64,000 nucleotides of DNA, taken from contig CAVUQS010000019.1 in NCBI GenBank assembly GCA_963743705.1, positions 1-64,000 on the forward strand, in the 5' to 3' direction. The stretch comes from PALSA-243 sp963743705 (GTDB lineage Bacteria; Acidobacteriota; Terriglobia; Bryobacterales; Bryobacteraceae). How positions within the stretch are numbered: the first letter of the stretch is position 1; every line of letters begins with the position of its first letter. The notes below the pieces were generated by a model, which was given only the letters and a program-made list of their open reading frames with translations, was not told the DNA's origin and searched no databases. Shown in pieces: positions 51,553 through 60,328 of the stretch. Made by a program: the position numbers and the translations under genes.

Positions 51553-52650
51553 CTACTCCAGCGATGGCAGCGGCCGCAGTTCCGGCAAAAGCAGGGGATT
51601 CCACGTGGGCTGCAGTTTCACCACATAGCCCGTCTGGAACCGCGTCTCCGGCAAATAATAGTCGGTGCTGATGATCTGAGCGCCGCTGATCAGCGCCATG
51701 CGCAGCCTGCTGTAATCGCCCTTGCGCGCTTCCACCGTATCCGCGTCCGCGCGCGTCCGCACGAAGTAGCCTGACCGCACCAGGTATTGAATGTAAGCCC
51801 AATCTCGCTGCGGCTCATTGACGATGCGAAGCGCCGCTTCTGGCCGGCCTTCCTTCGCGTTGACGAACATGATCCGCCCCTTCAGCGAGGGATGCCCGTC
51901 GATGTAGGTCTCCATTTTTTCGCCGGTCTCATCCAGCAGGAACAGAAACTTGCCGCGCGATTTCGCCAGCGTCGGCCATGCCTGCGCCTTCACCGCCGCC
52001 TCCAGCGACGGATAGCTGCCGCGCACGTCGTCCGGCGTCAGCAGTTTCTTGCGCCCCAGGCCTTCGACTAACTCGGCGTCCCACGCATCGAACGCAGCCT
52101 TATCGAACTTCAGCACTTTCGCGAAACCCGGCCGGTCCAGACCCGTATCCTTGGCATTCATCGTGATGGTGATGGGCAAATGCCGCGGATGCGCGTCCGA
52201 CCAGGCCCTCAACAGTGCCAGCTCCTGCTGGAACGTGTAGACGTTGGCGCGGAAATCGATATCCGGCACGTGCATCACCTTGAAGCCCGGCCGCTGCATC
52301 ACCCGTTCCGCATCGTACTTCGGCCCCGCCGGCATGCCCGCATCCTTCACCAGATCGAGCCCCTTGGGATGCGCGTAGAGCCCGCCCTTCGGGTCATACA
52401 CCACGTCGATTTCGAGCCCGCGCAGCCCCATATCCAGCTGCTTTTCCACCGGCGCGTGCCAATATTCCAGCCCTTGCAGCCTCTCGTCGCCATCTTTTGT
52501 GAGGAGCTTCCACAACGAATCGTCAATCGCCTGCTTGTAGCTGTTGTGGCTGCCCAACACCTGAATCTGGTTCATGCGGATCTCGTCCGCGGATTGCGCG
52601 GCTGCCGCAATAGCGGCAACCGCGACGCACGCTGTAAGGCGGAAGCGCAT
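51553..52650 (-). CDS. Exported phosphatidylinositol-specific phospholipase C-like protein
   Basis: A protein of 365 residues with a signal peptide (MRFRLTACVAVAAIAAAAQS). QIQVLGSHNSYKQAID and GLRGLEIDVVYDPKGGLYAHPKGLD supply His, Glu and Asp of a PI-PLC X-type, Ca-dependent site. KVMHVPDIDF, TITMNAKDTGLD and FLFLLDETGEKMETYI continue the TIM-barrel. Its ATG overlaps the TonB receptor stop (TGATG), so translation follows from that gene. Likely role: cleavage of a phosphodiester substrate in the periplasm or outside, perhaps feeding the receptor (inference). Confidence 0.85.
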   Translation of the reverse strand: MRFRLTACVAVAAIAAAAQSADEIRMNQIQVLGSHNSYKQAIDDSLWKLLTKDGDERLQGLEYWHAPVEKQLDMGLRGLEIDVVYDPKGGLYAHPKGLDLVKDAGMPAGPKYDAERVMQRPGFKVMHVPDIDFRANVYTFQQELALLRAWSDAHPRHLPITITMNAKDTGLDRPGFAKVLKFDKAAFDAWDAELVEGLGRKKLLTPDDVRGSYPSLEAAVKAQAWPTLAKSRGKFLFLLDETGEKMETYIDGHPSLKGRIMFVNAKEGRPEAALRIVNEPQRDWAYIQYLVRSGYFVRTRADADTVEARKGDYSRLRMALISGAQIISTDYYLPETRFQTGYVVKLQPTWNPLLLPELRPLPSLE

Positions 52651-55600
52651 CAGAACACCAGCTTCAGCGCCAGTTGAATCTGCCGCGCCGGCCACGTCGA
52701 TGAGAACACGCCAAAGCCGCCGCTATTCGAATTCAGGCCGCCCGGAGGCGAGAAGTTAGTGTAATTCAAGAGATTGAACGCCTCGGCGCGGAACTGCACG
52801 TAGCGCGATTCGGCGAACTTGAAGTTCTTGTGCACGCCGAAATCAGTCTCGTAGAATCCCGGCATCTTGGCCACGTTACGCGGCGTGTTGCCGAACGGCT
52901 GGGTGTAGGTCGGTACGCCGAAAGCGGCCGCATTCAGATAGTTGATGGGGTTTGAGCTATTGAGATAGATCGGCTGTCCTGTCAGGTCGGGCCGCTCGGA
53001 AACCAGGCCGCTCACCTGCGCTTGCGAGGTCGCCGAATAACCGATGTTGAGCGGCAGGCCCGATGTCGCCGTGTTGATCAGATTCAATGCCCATCCGCCG
53101 AACGCGAAATCGAGACCCTTGTTTTGGATATCGAACTTTCGGCCTTTGCCGAACGGCAGATCGTAAATCACCGCCAGCGTATCGTTCAGCGGCTGGTTAT
53201 AACTCGACAGTCCCTTTTCGAGCCCGCGATTGTAATAGTTGATGCGCGAGTTATCGCCGTCATAGTTCTCTAAGTGGCCCGGCCCGTCATCAATCGCCTT
53301 CGACCACGAGAACGAATTCAAGAGATACAGCCCGTGCGAATAACGCTTTTCCAGTTTCACTTGCAACGCGGTGTAGCTTCCGAAGCCTCCGTCGAAGGCC
53401 ACCTCGATACCCGCGAAGTTCGGAATTGGCCGCCGTTGCTGCAGCGTCAGGTTCTGGCCCAACGCGTTCGGCAGCGCTTGATTTGCATCCGAAAGAATCG
53501 TCAGGCCCACATCATGATTGCCCACATACGCCACATCGAGAAGCAGGTTCTTCGCCAGTTCCCGCTGTACCGTGAAGTGCCAGCTCTGCACATATCCGGT
53601 GCGATTGTCCTCCGGGATATAGCGCACCTGCGAAACTAGCGTGCTGAATGCCTGCGGTGACGCGAAATTATCGGGGAAGCCCTGCGCCGTAGAGCGGAAG
53701 CACGAGCCAGGCGCGGTCGATGCTGAACCGCAGACCCCCTGCGTCGTAATTTGATCGATCGCTGCATCCACGATGAACGGCCCGTTATATGCGAGCAAAT
53801 TCTCGCCGCCCATACGGTTGAACTGCACCCAACTGATACCGTAGCCGGCGCGGATCACAGTCTTCGGCGCCACCTGGTATGCCAACCCAACTCGCGGGGC
53901 CCAGTTATTGTGATCGGGATGAACCAGCGCGCGGTTGTATAAGTCGCCGTCCTTCGCATAAATCAAAGAGTCGGCCTGCAAGCTAAAATTCGCCAGCCGG
54001 TTATCGCGCTCATACTGCGGCGTGGCGAACTCGTAACGCATGCCCAGGTTCAACGTCAGCTTGGAAGTTGCTTTGAAATCGTCCTGTATATAGCCGAAAT
54101 ACATGCGCTGGCGGTAATGCGCGATCGGGTTGTTATCCAGCTCATAATGGCTGGGCGCGCCGAAGATGAAATCCGCCAGACTGTATACCTGCTTCAATGT
54201 GGCCGAAATGCTGTTCACCGAGCTCGGATTACTCAGATACGTCGGGTCGCTGAAGAATCCGGTGAAGTTTTCCGTCCCATACTGCGGGTGGAAGTCGCTC
54301 ACCGCGGTATCGATCATCTGAAACTCCACGCCCATCTTGATGCTGTGCCGTCCCACGATCTTCGTGAAATTGACTTTCGGATCCGCGACGAATGGATCCT
54401 GATACTGCGGATTGCTGGTCTGCCGCCCAAGCGCCGAAAAGCCGCTTAAACCAACCGAAAACAGCCCGCCGGCCAGCGACGCGTCCGTCGGCTCGCCCGG
54501 AATGCTGAAGTTCGGCGTACTCAACCCGAGCGTGCTCGGCGTCTTGCCGCCCAGTGTGTAGTCGATTCCTAGACGCGCCTCCAAAATCGACGTCGGGCTG
54601 ATCGTCCAAGTGCCTCCGATTACTCCCTGCTTGGTCTTGACATAGACATTGCCGTTAGCATTTCCACCGGCCGGACCCGGAATCGACGGTGGGCTGAAAA
54701 TACGCGTATCGAACTGGCTGTAACGCGCGAATAAGTTCAGCCGCGGGCCAACGAAATAGTCGTAGCGGAAGTCGCCTTTGTCGTTGTAAATCGTGTCCGC
54801 GGGCGCAGATTCGTAGTTATTCGTGATGCCCGGCAGATTCGGCGCGGGTAGGGAAGATAGCACTGGCCCCGCGACCGGCGTGAATTCCGATTGCGGAATA
54901 ATTCCGTTCGTAAAAGTGTGGCCGTTCAGCGGATTCGTAATCGGTGCGCCGAACGCGCTGAAATCGCCCTGATCCATCGCCGGCGTGGGAACGCTGGCAA
55001 TCTGCAGCGGGTGATAAACACGGCGGAAACCCTCATAATCCGCGAATACGAACATCTTGTCCTTGCGGATGGGCCCGCCGCCTGCCGCGCCGAACTGATT
55101 CTGGTTGAACGGCAGCGTCCCGCCGCCCACCGGCTTAAAGAATCCCACCGCATTCAGATCGGTGTTGCGCAGGAATTCCCATAACTCGCCGTGCAGCTGG
55201 TTAGTTCCGCTCTTCAGCGTCGCATTAATCACCGCGCCCGAAGCACGTCCGAACTCGGCGCTGTAGTTATTGGTCTCTACCTTGAATTCTTGCAGCGCGT
55301 CCGGGTTTGGCTGAATCACCTGGTTCGAAAAGCCCTGGTTACTCGTGCCGTAAGCGTTGTTATCCACGCCGTCCAACATGAAGTTATTCAGTTCGCTGCG
55401 CCCGCCGTTCACGTTGTAAGATCCGTCGCGGTTACTATCCGTGCCGTTCTCCAGCGGCGATTTCGCCACACCCGGCGTTAGCAGCGTCAAATCCGCATAG
55501 GCGCGCCCATTCAGCGGCAGCTCCGCAATCTCCTGCGGGTTGATCACCTGCCCGCGTGAGCTGCTATCTGTCTCAATCAGCGCCGCTGCCCCGCTTACCA

Positions 55601-55943
55601 CTACCGATTCCGTCGCCTGTCCCACCACCAGATTCAGATCCACGCGCTGGCGTGCGTTCACCGTCAAATCGAACGCGTCGGTCTGCGCCGTCTGAAACCC
55701 GTTCATCGCCACCCGCACTCGGTATTGCCCGAGCCGTTGATTGACGAATTCGTAGTCGCCGTTGCCATCCGTCTTGGAAGAGGTTTCCACGCCGGTTCGC
55801 ACGTTAATCAGCGTCACCAGAGCGCCCGAGACAACGGCGTGACTCGGATCGTGAACGGAGCCGAGCACCGTTCCCGATTCAAATTGGGCGAATGCTGGCG
55901 CCAAGGCACACAGCGACAGCGCTAGAGCGCGGACAAATTGCAT
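52650..55943 (-). CDS. TonB-dependent receptor, Oar-like, with carboxypeptidase-regulatory N-domain
   Basis: An outer-membrane receptor of 1097 residues. A signal peptide (MQFVRALALSLCALAPAFAQ) leads to an Ig-like CarboxypepD_reg domain (ESGTVLGSVHDPSHAVVSGALVTLINVRTGVETSSKTDGNGDYEFVNQRLGQYRVRVAMNGFQ). A plug follows (QVINPQEIAELPLNGRAYADLTLLTPGV ... NVNGGRSELNNFMLDGVDNN), then a long barrel ending in LALKLVF with terminal Phe. This Oar-like type is abundant in Acidobacteriota, mostly for large or glycan-related ligands. AAGGGGA lies 6 bases before the ATG. It is followed, with overlapping stop and start, by the phospholipase gene. Confidence 0.94.
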   Translation of the reverse strand: MQFVRALALSLCALAPAFAQFESGTVLGSVHDPSHAVVSGALVTLINVRTGVETSSKTDGNGDYEFVNQRLGQYRVRVAMNGFQTAQTDAFDLTVNARQRVDLNLVVGQATESVVVSGAAALIETDSSSRGQVINPQEIAELPLNGRAYADLTLLTPGVAKSPLENGTDSNRDGSYNVNGGRSELNNFMLDGVDNNAYGTSNQGFSNQVIQPNPDALQEFKVETNNYSAEFGRASGAVINATLKSGTNQLHGELWEFLRNTDLNAVGFFKPVGGGTLPFNQNQFGAAGGGPIRKDKMFVFADYEGFRRVYHPLQIASVPTPAMDQGDFSAFGAPITNPLNGHTFTNGIIPQSEFTPVAGPVLSSLPAPNLPGITNNYESAPADTIYNDKGDFRYDYFVGPRLNLFARYSQFDTRIFSPPSIPGPAGGNANGNVYVKTKQGVIGGTWTISPTSILEARLGIDYTLGGKTPSTLGLSTPNFSIPGEPTDASLAGGLFSVGLSGFSALGRQTSNPQYQDPFVADPKVNFTKIVGRHSIKMGVEFQMIDTAVSDFHPQYGTENFTGFFSDPTYLSNPSSVNSISATLKQVYSLADFIFGAPSHYELDNNPIAHYRQRMYFGYIQDDFKATSKLTLNLGMRYEFATPQYERDNRLANFSLQADSLIYAKDGDLYNRALVHPDHNNWAPRVGLAYQVAPKTVIRAGYGISWVQFNRMGGENLLAYNGPFIVDAAIDQITTQGVCGSASTAPGSCFRSTAQGFPDNFASPQAFSTLVSQVRYIPEDNRTGYVQSWHFTVQRELAKNLLLDVAYVGNHDVGLTILSDANQALPNALGQNLTLQQRRPIPNFAGIEVAFDGGFGSYTALQVKLEKRYSHGLYLLNSFSWSKAIDDGPGHLENYDGDNSRINYYNRGLEKGLSSYNQPLNDTLAVIYDLPFGKGRKFDIQNKGLDFAFGGWALNLINTATSGLPLNIGYSATSQAQVSGLVSERPDLTGQPIYLNSSNPINYLNAAAFGVPTYTQPFGNTPRNVAKMPGFYETDFGVHKNFKFAESRYVQFRAEAFNLLNYTNFSPPGGLNSNSGGFGVFSSTWPARQIQLALKLVF

Positions 55944-56048
55944 GTTTTGGTCCCCTTTGTGGTGTGAAGCCTCAGTATAGGGGCCTGCTGTTTCACCCGT
56001 GCTTCGGATTGGTCAAAATTCGCTTACAATCGGCCGGATTAACGTGCG

Positions 56049-57512
56049 CTACGGCTCGGTGAACAAAGCGAACTCGGTAAATACCGGGCTCGCACTTGCT
56101 TGCGTGATACGCAACCGCACGCGTTGTGCTTCCACGGGCGCCGCCAGCCGGATCAGTCTCCGTGGCCCTACGCTTGTCGCCGTCGCGATCTGTTCCCATG
56201 CGCCGTTGCGCCACCGGTCCACAGCGACGGCGTCCACCCGTTGCCCAAACTGAATCGCTTCCGCCACGCGAATTACGCTGAACGATGTTTCGCGCGGCAG
56301 GTCGAACGCTACTTCCGCTTCTCGCGCGGCGTCGTCCGCCGCCCAAAAACTCTCCGTCCGCCCATCCACCAGGTTCGTCGCAGCGAACGTTCCGCGCACG
56401 CTCGACGCGGTCGCTTTCGCGTCCGCCGCAAGGTTGCGCGCGAACGTCGCCCTCCGGTATTTCCCGAATTCCGCCAGCGATGCGATATCTTCCTTGGAAA
56501 GCAATCCGTCGCGATTCGGCGGTACGTTCAACAACAGATTCGCCCCGCGCCCCGCCGAATTGTAGAACAGCCGGATCAGCGCCCCCGCCTGCTTCACTTC
56601 CGCGTTTTCCGATTCGTGCCAGAACCATCCTGGCCGGATCGAAACATCGCATTCCGCCGGCAGCCAGCGCGACCCGTGCCGATGTCCAACCGGCGATTCG
56701 CGCTCCCGCACGTCTCCGGGCGATGCCGGCCCGCCATTGGCGCCCACCGGATCGTAAGTCGCCCAGCACGGGTCGCCGGCGATGCCGCGCTCGTTGCCTA
56801 CCCACCGCACGTCCGGCCCAACGTCGCTGAAAATTACCGCGCCCGGTTGCAGCTTACGGATCAGATCCCACGTCTTCGGCCAATCGTAGTACGTGCGCTT
56901 GTCAATGGTGCGCTTCTCTTTCGCGCCGCCATAGAAGCCGTCGCCGCCGTTCGCGCCGTCGTGCCATACCTCGAAAATCTCGCCGTAATTCGTCAGCAGC
57001 TCCGTGAGCTGCCGGCGATAAATGTCGATATAACCCGGCGATCCGTACGCGGCATTATTCCGGTCCCACGGCGAAAGATAAACGCCGAACGCCAGCCCCG
57101 CCCGCTTTGCCGCCGCCGCGATGTCGCGCACCACGTCGCCCTTCCCATCGCGCCATGCGCTTTTGCGCACGCAATGGTCGGTCGTCGCCGTCGGCCACAA
57201 ACAGAACCCGTCGTGATGTTTTGCCGTGAGAATAACTCCGCGCATTCCCGCCACGGCCAGCGCGCTCACAATCGCATCGGCGTCGAACGCCGCCGGATTA
57301 AACACGTTCGGGTCTTCGTCCCCGTATCCCCACTCTTTGTTGGTGAACGTGTTGACCGTGAAATGAAGGAATGCCGTGGTCTCTAGTTCGTGCCACCGCA
57401 ATTGGCGCGTCGAAGGAATGGCCCCGTAAGGGGCCGGCTGATCCGCGGCCGCTCGGAGCATCGCCGCGCCTGAGAGCAAACCCGACGAAATCAGAAGATC
57501 GCGGCGTGTCAC
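56049..57512 (-). CDS. Tat-exported alpha-L-fucosidase, glycoside hydrolase family 29
   Basis: A protein of 487 residues. MTRRDLLISSGLLSGAAML is a twin-arginine signal. The catalytic barrel has LRWHELETTAFLHFTVNTFTNKEWG, VILTAKHHDGFCLWPT, FGVYLSPWDRN and FEVWHDGANGGDGFY, whose Asp is the expected nucleophile, then PDVRWVGNERGIAGDPCWAT. The C-terminal 130 residues (TASSVRGTFAATNLVDGRTESFWAADDAAREAEVAFDLPRETSFSVIRVAEAI) form an F5/8 (discoidin-like) carbohydrate-binding module. Retaining hydrolysis of alpha-linked fucose is expected. It complements the GH95 enzyme at 17-19.7 kb. Confidence 0.93.
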   Translation of the reverse strand: MTRRDLLISSGLLSGAAMLRAAADQPAPYGAIPSTRQLRWHELETTAFLHFTVNTFTNKEWGYGDEDPNVFNPAAFDADAIVSALAVAGMRGVILTAKHHDGFCLWPTATTDHCVRKSAWRDGKGDVVRDIAAAAKRAGLAFGVYLSPWDRNNAAYGSPGYIDIYRRQLTELLTNYGEIFEVWHDGANGGDGFYGGAKEKRTIDKRTYYDWPKTWDLIRKLQPGAVIFSDVGPDVRWVGNERGIAGDPCWATYDPVGANGGPASPGDVRERESPVGHRHGSRWLPAECDVSIRPGWFWHESENAEVKQAGALIRLFYNSAGRGANLLLNVPPNRDGLLSKEDIASLAEFGKYRRATFARNLAADAKATASSVRGTFAATNLVDGRTESFWAADDAAREAEVAFDLPRETSFSVIRVAEAIQFGQRVDAVAVDRWRNGAWEQIATATSVGPRRLIRLAAPVEAQRVRLRITQASASPVFTEFALFTEP

Positions 57513-57518
57513 GGCAGC

Positions 57519-57929
57519 TTACTTCTTTGCTTTCGCTTTGCCCTTAGCCGCGGGTTTCGTCACAGTTTTTGCGGCCGGCTTTTCCGCGTCTGCGTCAGCG
57601 CCTGCCGTGGCCTCGGATGCCGCTTCCGCTTCCGTTTCCAATTCCACTTCCGGAGCCGCTTCTGGCGCCACTTCTGGCTCCGCGCCGTCTGCCAGCGCCG
57701 CCGCTTCCGGATCCACCGTCTTCAACACTTCCTGGAACAACGCCGCCTTACGCGCATCTACTTTCGGTGGCGGCTGCTGCTCGTGGCGGAAATCGTGGTC
57801 GCTGTGGCAAGTGCGGCAACGCACTTTCGCGGCTACGCCGTTGATCACCGATACCACCGCGTGGTTCATCACCCGCTTGCATCGTACGCAATAATCGTCG
57901 ATATCGTCGCCGAGACGAACGTCACGCAT
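57519..57929 (-). CDS. Small zinc-ribbon protein with a histone H1-like Ala/Lys tail
   Basis: A protein of 136 residues. The N-terminal half holds two Cys-x2-Cys pairs, DDYCVRCKRVMNHAVV and VRCRTCHSDHDF, a likely zinc ribbon. The C-terminal half is low complexity: first acidic Glu/Ala (EVAPEAAPEVELETEAEAASEAT), then basic KPAAKTVTKPAAKGKAKAKK, like the tail of bacterial histone H1-type proteins. Nucleic-acid binding is a reasonable guess. It lies 9 bases after the upstream unknown gene, in one orientation with GH29. Confidence 0.7.
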   Translation of the reverse strand: MRDVRLGDDIDDYCVRCKRVMNHAVVSVINGVAAKVRCRTCHSDHDFRHEQQPPPKVDARKAALFQEVLKTVDPEAAALADGAEPEVAPEAAPEVELETEAEAASEATAGADADAEKPAAKTVTKPAAKGKAKAKK

Positions 57930-57938
57930 GGCAATCTC

Positions 57939-58265
57939 CTAGTTGGAAACCGTTTCCGCCACCGGCTGCCCATCGCCGGGAGCGTTCGGCGCCTTCACTT
58001 CCGGCAGCACCCATTGCGCCGGTTCGAATCCAACGTACTTGCAGATACTCAATCTGCCGCCGTCGGCTTCGAGTAAATCCCCTACCGCCAGTGCATCGCC
58101 TGCCTCGCGCAGAGACTTCCAGGCGTCATACTCGTGTACTGCTTCAATCTCGCCGCGCTGATCGTAATCCTTCGGTTTGACCGAAGCGCAGCCTGAAACG
58201 TGAGGCGCCCAGCGGAACTGCTGCCGTGGCGAATCTTTCATGCGATAGATCCGGAAAAGCGGCAT
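57939..58265 (-). CDS. Small unknown protein
   Basis: A protein of 108 residues with no family recognised. It reads FRIYRMKDSPRQQFRWAPHVSGCASVKPKDYD, then EIEAVHEYDAWKSLREAGDALAVGDLLEADGGRLSICKYVGFEPAQWVLPE. The mixed charged and beta-like pattern, two Cys and lack of a signal peptide suggest a small soluble protein. It lies between the patatin gene (3 bases upstream) and the zinc-ribbon gene, so the three probably form an operon. Confidence 0.6.
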   Translation of the reverse strand: MPLFRIYRMKDSPRQQFRWAPHVSGCASVKPKDYDQRGEIEAVHEYDAWKSLREAGDALAVGDLLEADGGRLSICKYVGFEPAQWVLPEVKAPNAPGDGQPVAETVSN

Positions 58266-58268
58266 GGC

Positions 58269-58961
58269 TCATATTGTAATCGATGTCAGCGCGCTCTTCC
58301 CATCTTGTTCTCCAAGCGCGATGTAGCGCTCGATACGCGCCGCCGACCACATCACCGATTCCCGCATCGATCCCAACGGAACGGACGGTTCGATGCGCAC
58401 AACTTCCAGCGCCGTCGCTCGCGGAATCCGCCACCGCATCGAACGATGCAGCATTCGGAACGCGCGCGTGTTCAGGCAATTGAGCGCGATCGCCCGCGTC
58501 GCGCCCAACTCCTCCGCCGCCCAAAGCGGCAGCGCCCCCAGCAACCCTCCGTCCACAAAGCGCCGCCCGCCGATGCGCACCGGTGGAAACACTAGGGGAA
58601 TAGAACAGGTCGCCGCCAGATGCTCCCATCGCATCTCCGCTCCCCTGATCACGCGCGGCCGGAAATGCGGAACCTCCACCACCGTCAGAGCGAACGGCGT
58701 TCGCGGCTGGTAGCGTTCAAACAAGTGCCGCGCTTTGCGGCGAAGCGCGTCGCGCCGCATCACTCGGCCGGTCGCTGGGTCAAGCCACTCGCGCGCCAGT
58801 TCATCCGCCGTAGCGCCGCCCGCGATCGCCCATCCGTTCAATGCTCCCGCTGATGCGCCCACAATGAAATCGGGCCGGAAGTGCGGCGCCAGCGCTTTCC
58901 AAACTCCAATCTCCCAAGCGGCAAACATCCCGCCGGCGGAAAGTACCAAAGCAGTGGGCAT
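58269..58961 (-). CDS. Patatin-like phospholipase
   Basis: A Ser-Asp dyad lipid acyl hydrolase of 230 residues. LVLSAGGMFAAWEIGVWKAL is the oxyanion loop, FIVGASAGALNGWAI the nucleophile elbow (GASAG) and RFVDGGLLGALPL holds the Asp-Gly-Gly dyad. There is no signal peptide, so it acts in the cytoplasm or on the inner membrane face. It is divergent from the GntR-ABC operon and leads the small operon that includes the two short unknown proteins. Confidence 0.92.
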   Translation of the reverse strand: MPTALVLSAGGMFAAWEIGVWKALAPHFRPDFIVGASAGALNGWAIAGGATADELAREWLDPATGRVMRRDALRRKARHLFERYQPRTPFALTVVEVPHFRPRVIRGAEMRWEHLAATCSIPLVFPPVRIGGRRFVDGGLLGALPLWAAEELGATRAIALNCLNTRAFRMLHRSMRWRIPRATALEVVRIEPSVPLGSMRESVMWSAARIERYIALGEQDGKSALTSITI

Positions 58962-58991
58962 GTGCTCAGGTTAGCGCCCGCCAAGCCGCTC

Positions 58992-59033
58992 TTGACAGGC
59001 CTGCGAACCTGTGTCACATTATCGATGTGACAC
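58992..59033 (+). promoter_or_regulatory. Promoter and perfect operator of the GntR-ABC operon
   Basis: TTGACA (58992-58997) is a consensus -35; 17 bases on lies CACATT (59015-59020). A perfect inverted repeat, GTGTCACAT / ATGTGACAC with a 5-base spacer, spans 59011-59033. It covers the -10 region and the GTG start codon at 59027. A GntR dimer bound here would block both transcription and start of its own gene. Confidence 0.8.
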
Positions 59034-59428
59034 CGTTCCGGTTTGAACTTCGCCCCGGAAAGCCTATCTTCGATCAGGTCGTTTACGCCGCCAAGAAAGC
59101 GTTCGTCAGCGGTCAGTTTCAGGCGGGACAGGCGTTCCCATCCGTGCGGACGCTCGCGGCCGATCTGAAGATCCATCCCAACACCGCCCACAAAGTCGTA
59201 CAGCACTTAATCCAGGAAGGCTTCCTGGAGGCTCGGCCAGGTATTGGAACCGTGGTCGCCGATCTCCCTGCGGCGCGCGCCGGCGAACGCAAACGCCTTC
59301 TGCAACAGGAAGTCGAGCATCTCGTCGTAGAAGCCAAACGCGTCGGTGTGGAGTTATCGGACGTCGTCCAGGCTATCGAAACGCAGTGGGCAGTCTTGAA
59401 TCGCCCCCAGGAGGTGACCCGAAAATGA
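59027..59428 (+). CDS. GntR-family regulator, YtrA type
   Basis: A short GntR protein of 133 residues. The winged helix PIFDQVVYAAKKAFVSGQFQAGQAFPSVRTLAADLKIHPNTAHKVVQHLIQEGFLEARPGIGTVVA is complete; the effector part is only about 50 residues (RKRLLQQEVEHLVVEAKRVGVELSDVVQAIETQW), as in the YtrA subfamily that controls ABC transporters. GTG 59027 lies inside its own operator. It overlaps the ABC ATPase gene in ATGA, confirming a shared operon. Confidence 0.93.
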   Translation: MTPFRFELRPGKPIFDQVVYAAKKAFVSGQFQAGQAFPSVRTLAADLKIHPNTAHKVVQHLIQEGFLEARPGIGTVVADLPAARAGERKRLLQQEVEHLVVEAKRVGVELSDVVQAIETQWAVLNRPQEVTRK

Positions 59429-60327
59429 TCGAAGCCAGCGGGCTATGGAAAAAGTTCGGCCGCCACGAAGCCGTACGCGGCCTGACCTTGTCGGTTCCCG
59501 AAGGAAGCGCGTATGCATTGGTCGGGCCAAACGGCGCCGGTAAGACGACCACCATCCGCATCCTCATGAACATCCTGCAAGCGGAACGCGGCGTCGCCAG
59601 CGTATTGGGCGCCGACTCGAGGCGGCTTTCCCCGCGCGAACTGGCGCAGATTGGGTATGTCTCCGAAAATCAGGTGTTCCCCAAAGCACTCACCGTCGGC
59701 GACTATCTCGCGTATCTACGGCCATTCTATTCGGCTTGGGACAAGAGCCTCGAATCGGAGCTTTTGGCGCGTCTGCGCTTGCCGTTGGCGCATAAGATCG
59801 GCCACCTTTCTCACGGCATGCGGATGAAAATGGCGCTCGCTTGCGCCTTGGCGTTCCGTCCGAAGTTACTCATACTCGACGAACCGCTAAGTGGGCTGGA
59901 CCCGCTCGTTCGGGACGAGCTCATGGAAAGCCTGTTGCAACAAGCCGGCGAAATGACCGTGCTCATCTCTTCGCACGAACTCGTAGAGATCGAAGGTCTC
60001 GCCACGCATATCGGGTTTGTCGACCAAGGCGCGCTGCTGTTCGAGGAATCCATGACCGATCTCACCGCCCGCTTCCGCGAAGTGCAGATCACTCTGGACC
60101 GCGAAGCTTCCGTACCTTCACGCGCCCCAAGGGAATGGCTGAACCTGCGGGCCGCAGGCAACACCGTAATGTTCGTGGATAGCCGGTTTTCCGAAGACCG
60201 GCTGCGCGCGGAACTCGCGGCCCTGAACGGCGCGGTTCGCAACGTCGATGCGCAGCCGATGGCGCTGCGTTCGATTTTCACCGCGATGGCGCTCGCCGCA
60301 AGAAACGCGGCGGAGGGGAGAAGCTGA
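59425..60327 (+). CDS. ABC transporter ATP-binding protein of the GntR operon
   Basis: A protein of 300 residues. Walker A LVGPNGAGKTTTIRILMN, Q-loop GYVSENQVFPKALTVGDYL, signature-like LSHGMRMKMALACAL, Walker B LLILDEPLSGLDPLVRDEL and switch His in LISSHELVEIE. The signature reads LSHGM rather than LSGGQ. The extra 90 C-terminal residues (REVQITLDREASVPSRAPREWLNL...) are common in YtrB-like and drug-export ATPases. ATG 59425 overlaps the GntR stop. The partner permease follows after 1 base. Confidence 0.93.
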   Translation: MIEASGLWKKFGRHEAVRGLTLSVPEGSAYALVGPNGAGKTTTIRILMNILQAERGVASVLGADSRRLSPRELAQIGYVSENQVFPKALTVGDYLAYLRPFYSAWDKSLESELLARLRLPLAHKIGHLSHGMRMKMALACALAFRPKLLILDEPLSGLDPLVRDELMESLLQQAGEMTVLISSHELVEIEGLATHIGFVDQGALLFEESMTDLTARFREVQITLDREASVPSRAPREWLNLRAAGNTVMFVDSRFSEDRLRAELAALNGAVRNVDAQPMALRSIFTAMALAARNAAEGRS

Positions 60328-60328
60328 A

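Noticed and set aside
56100..57386. 428-codon plus-strand open frame
   Set aside because: Antisense to GH29; no recognisable motif.
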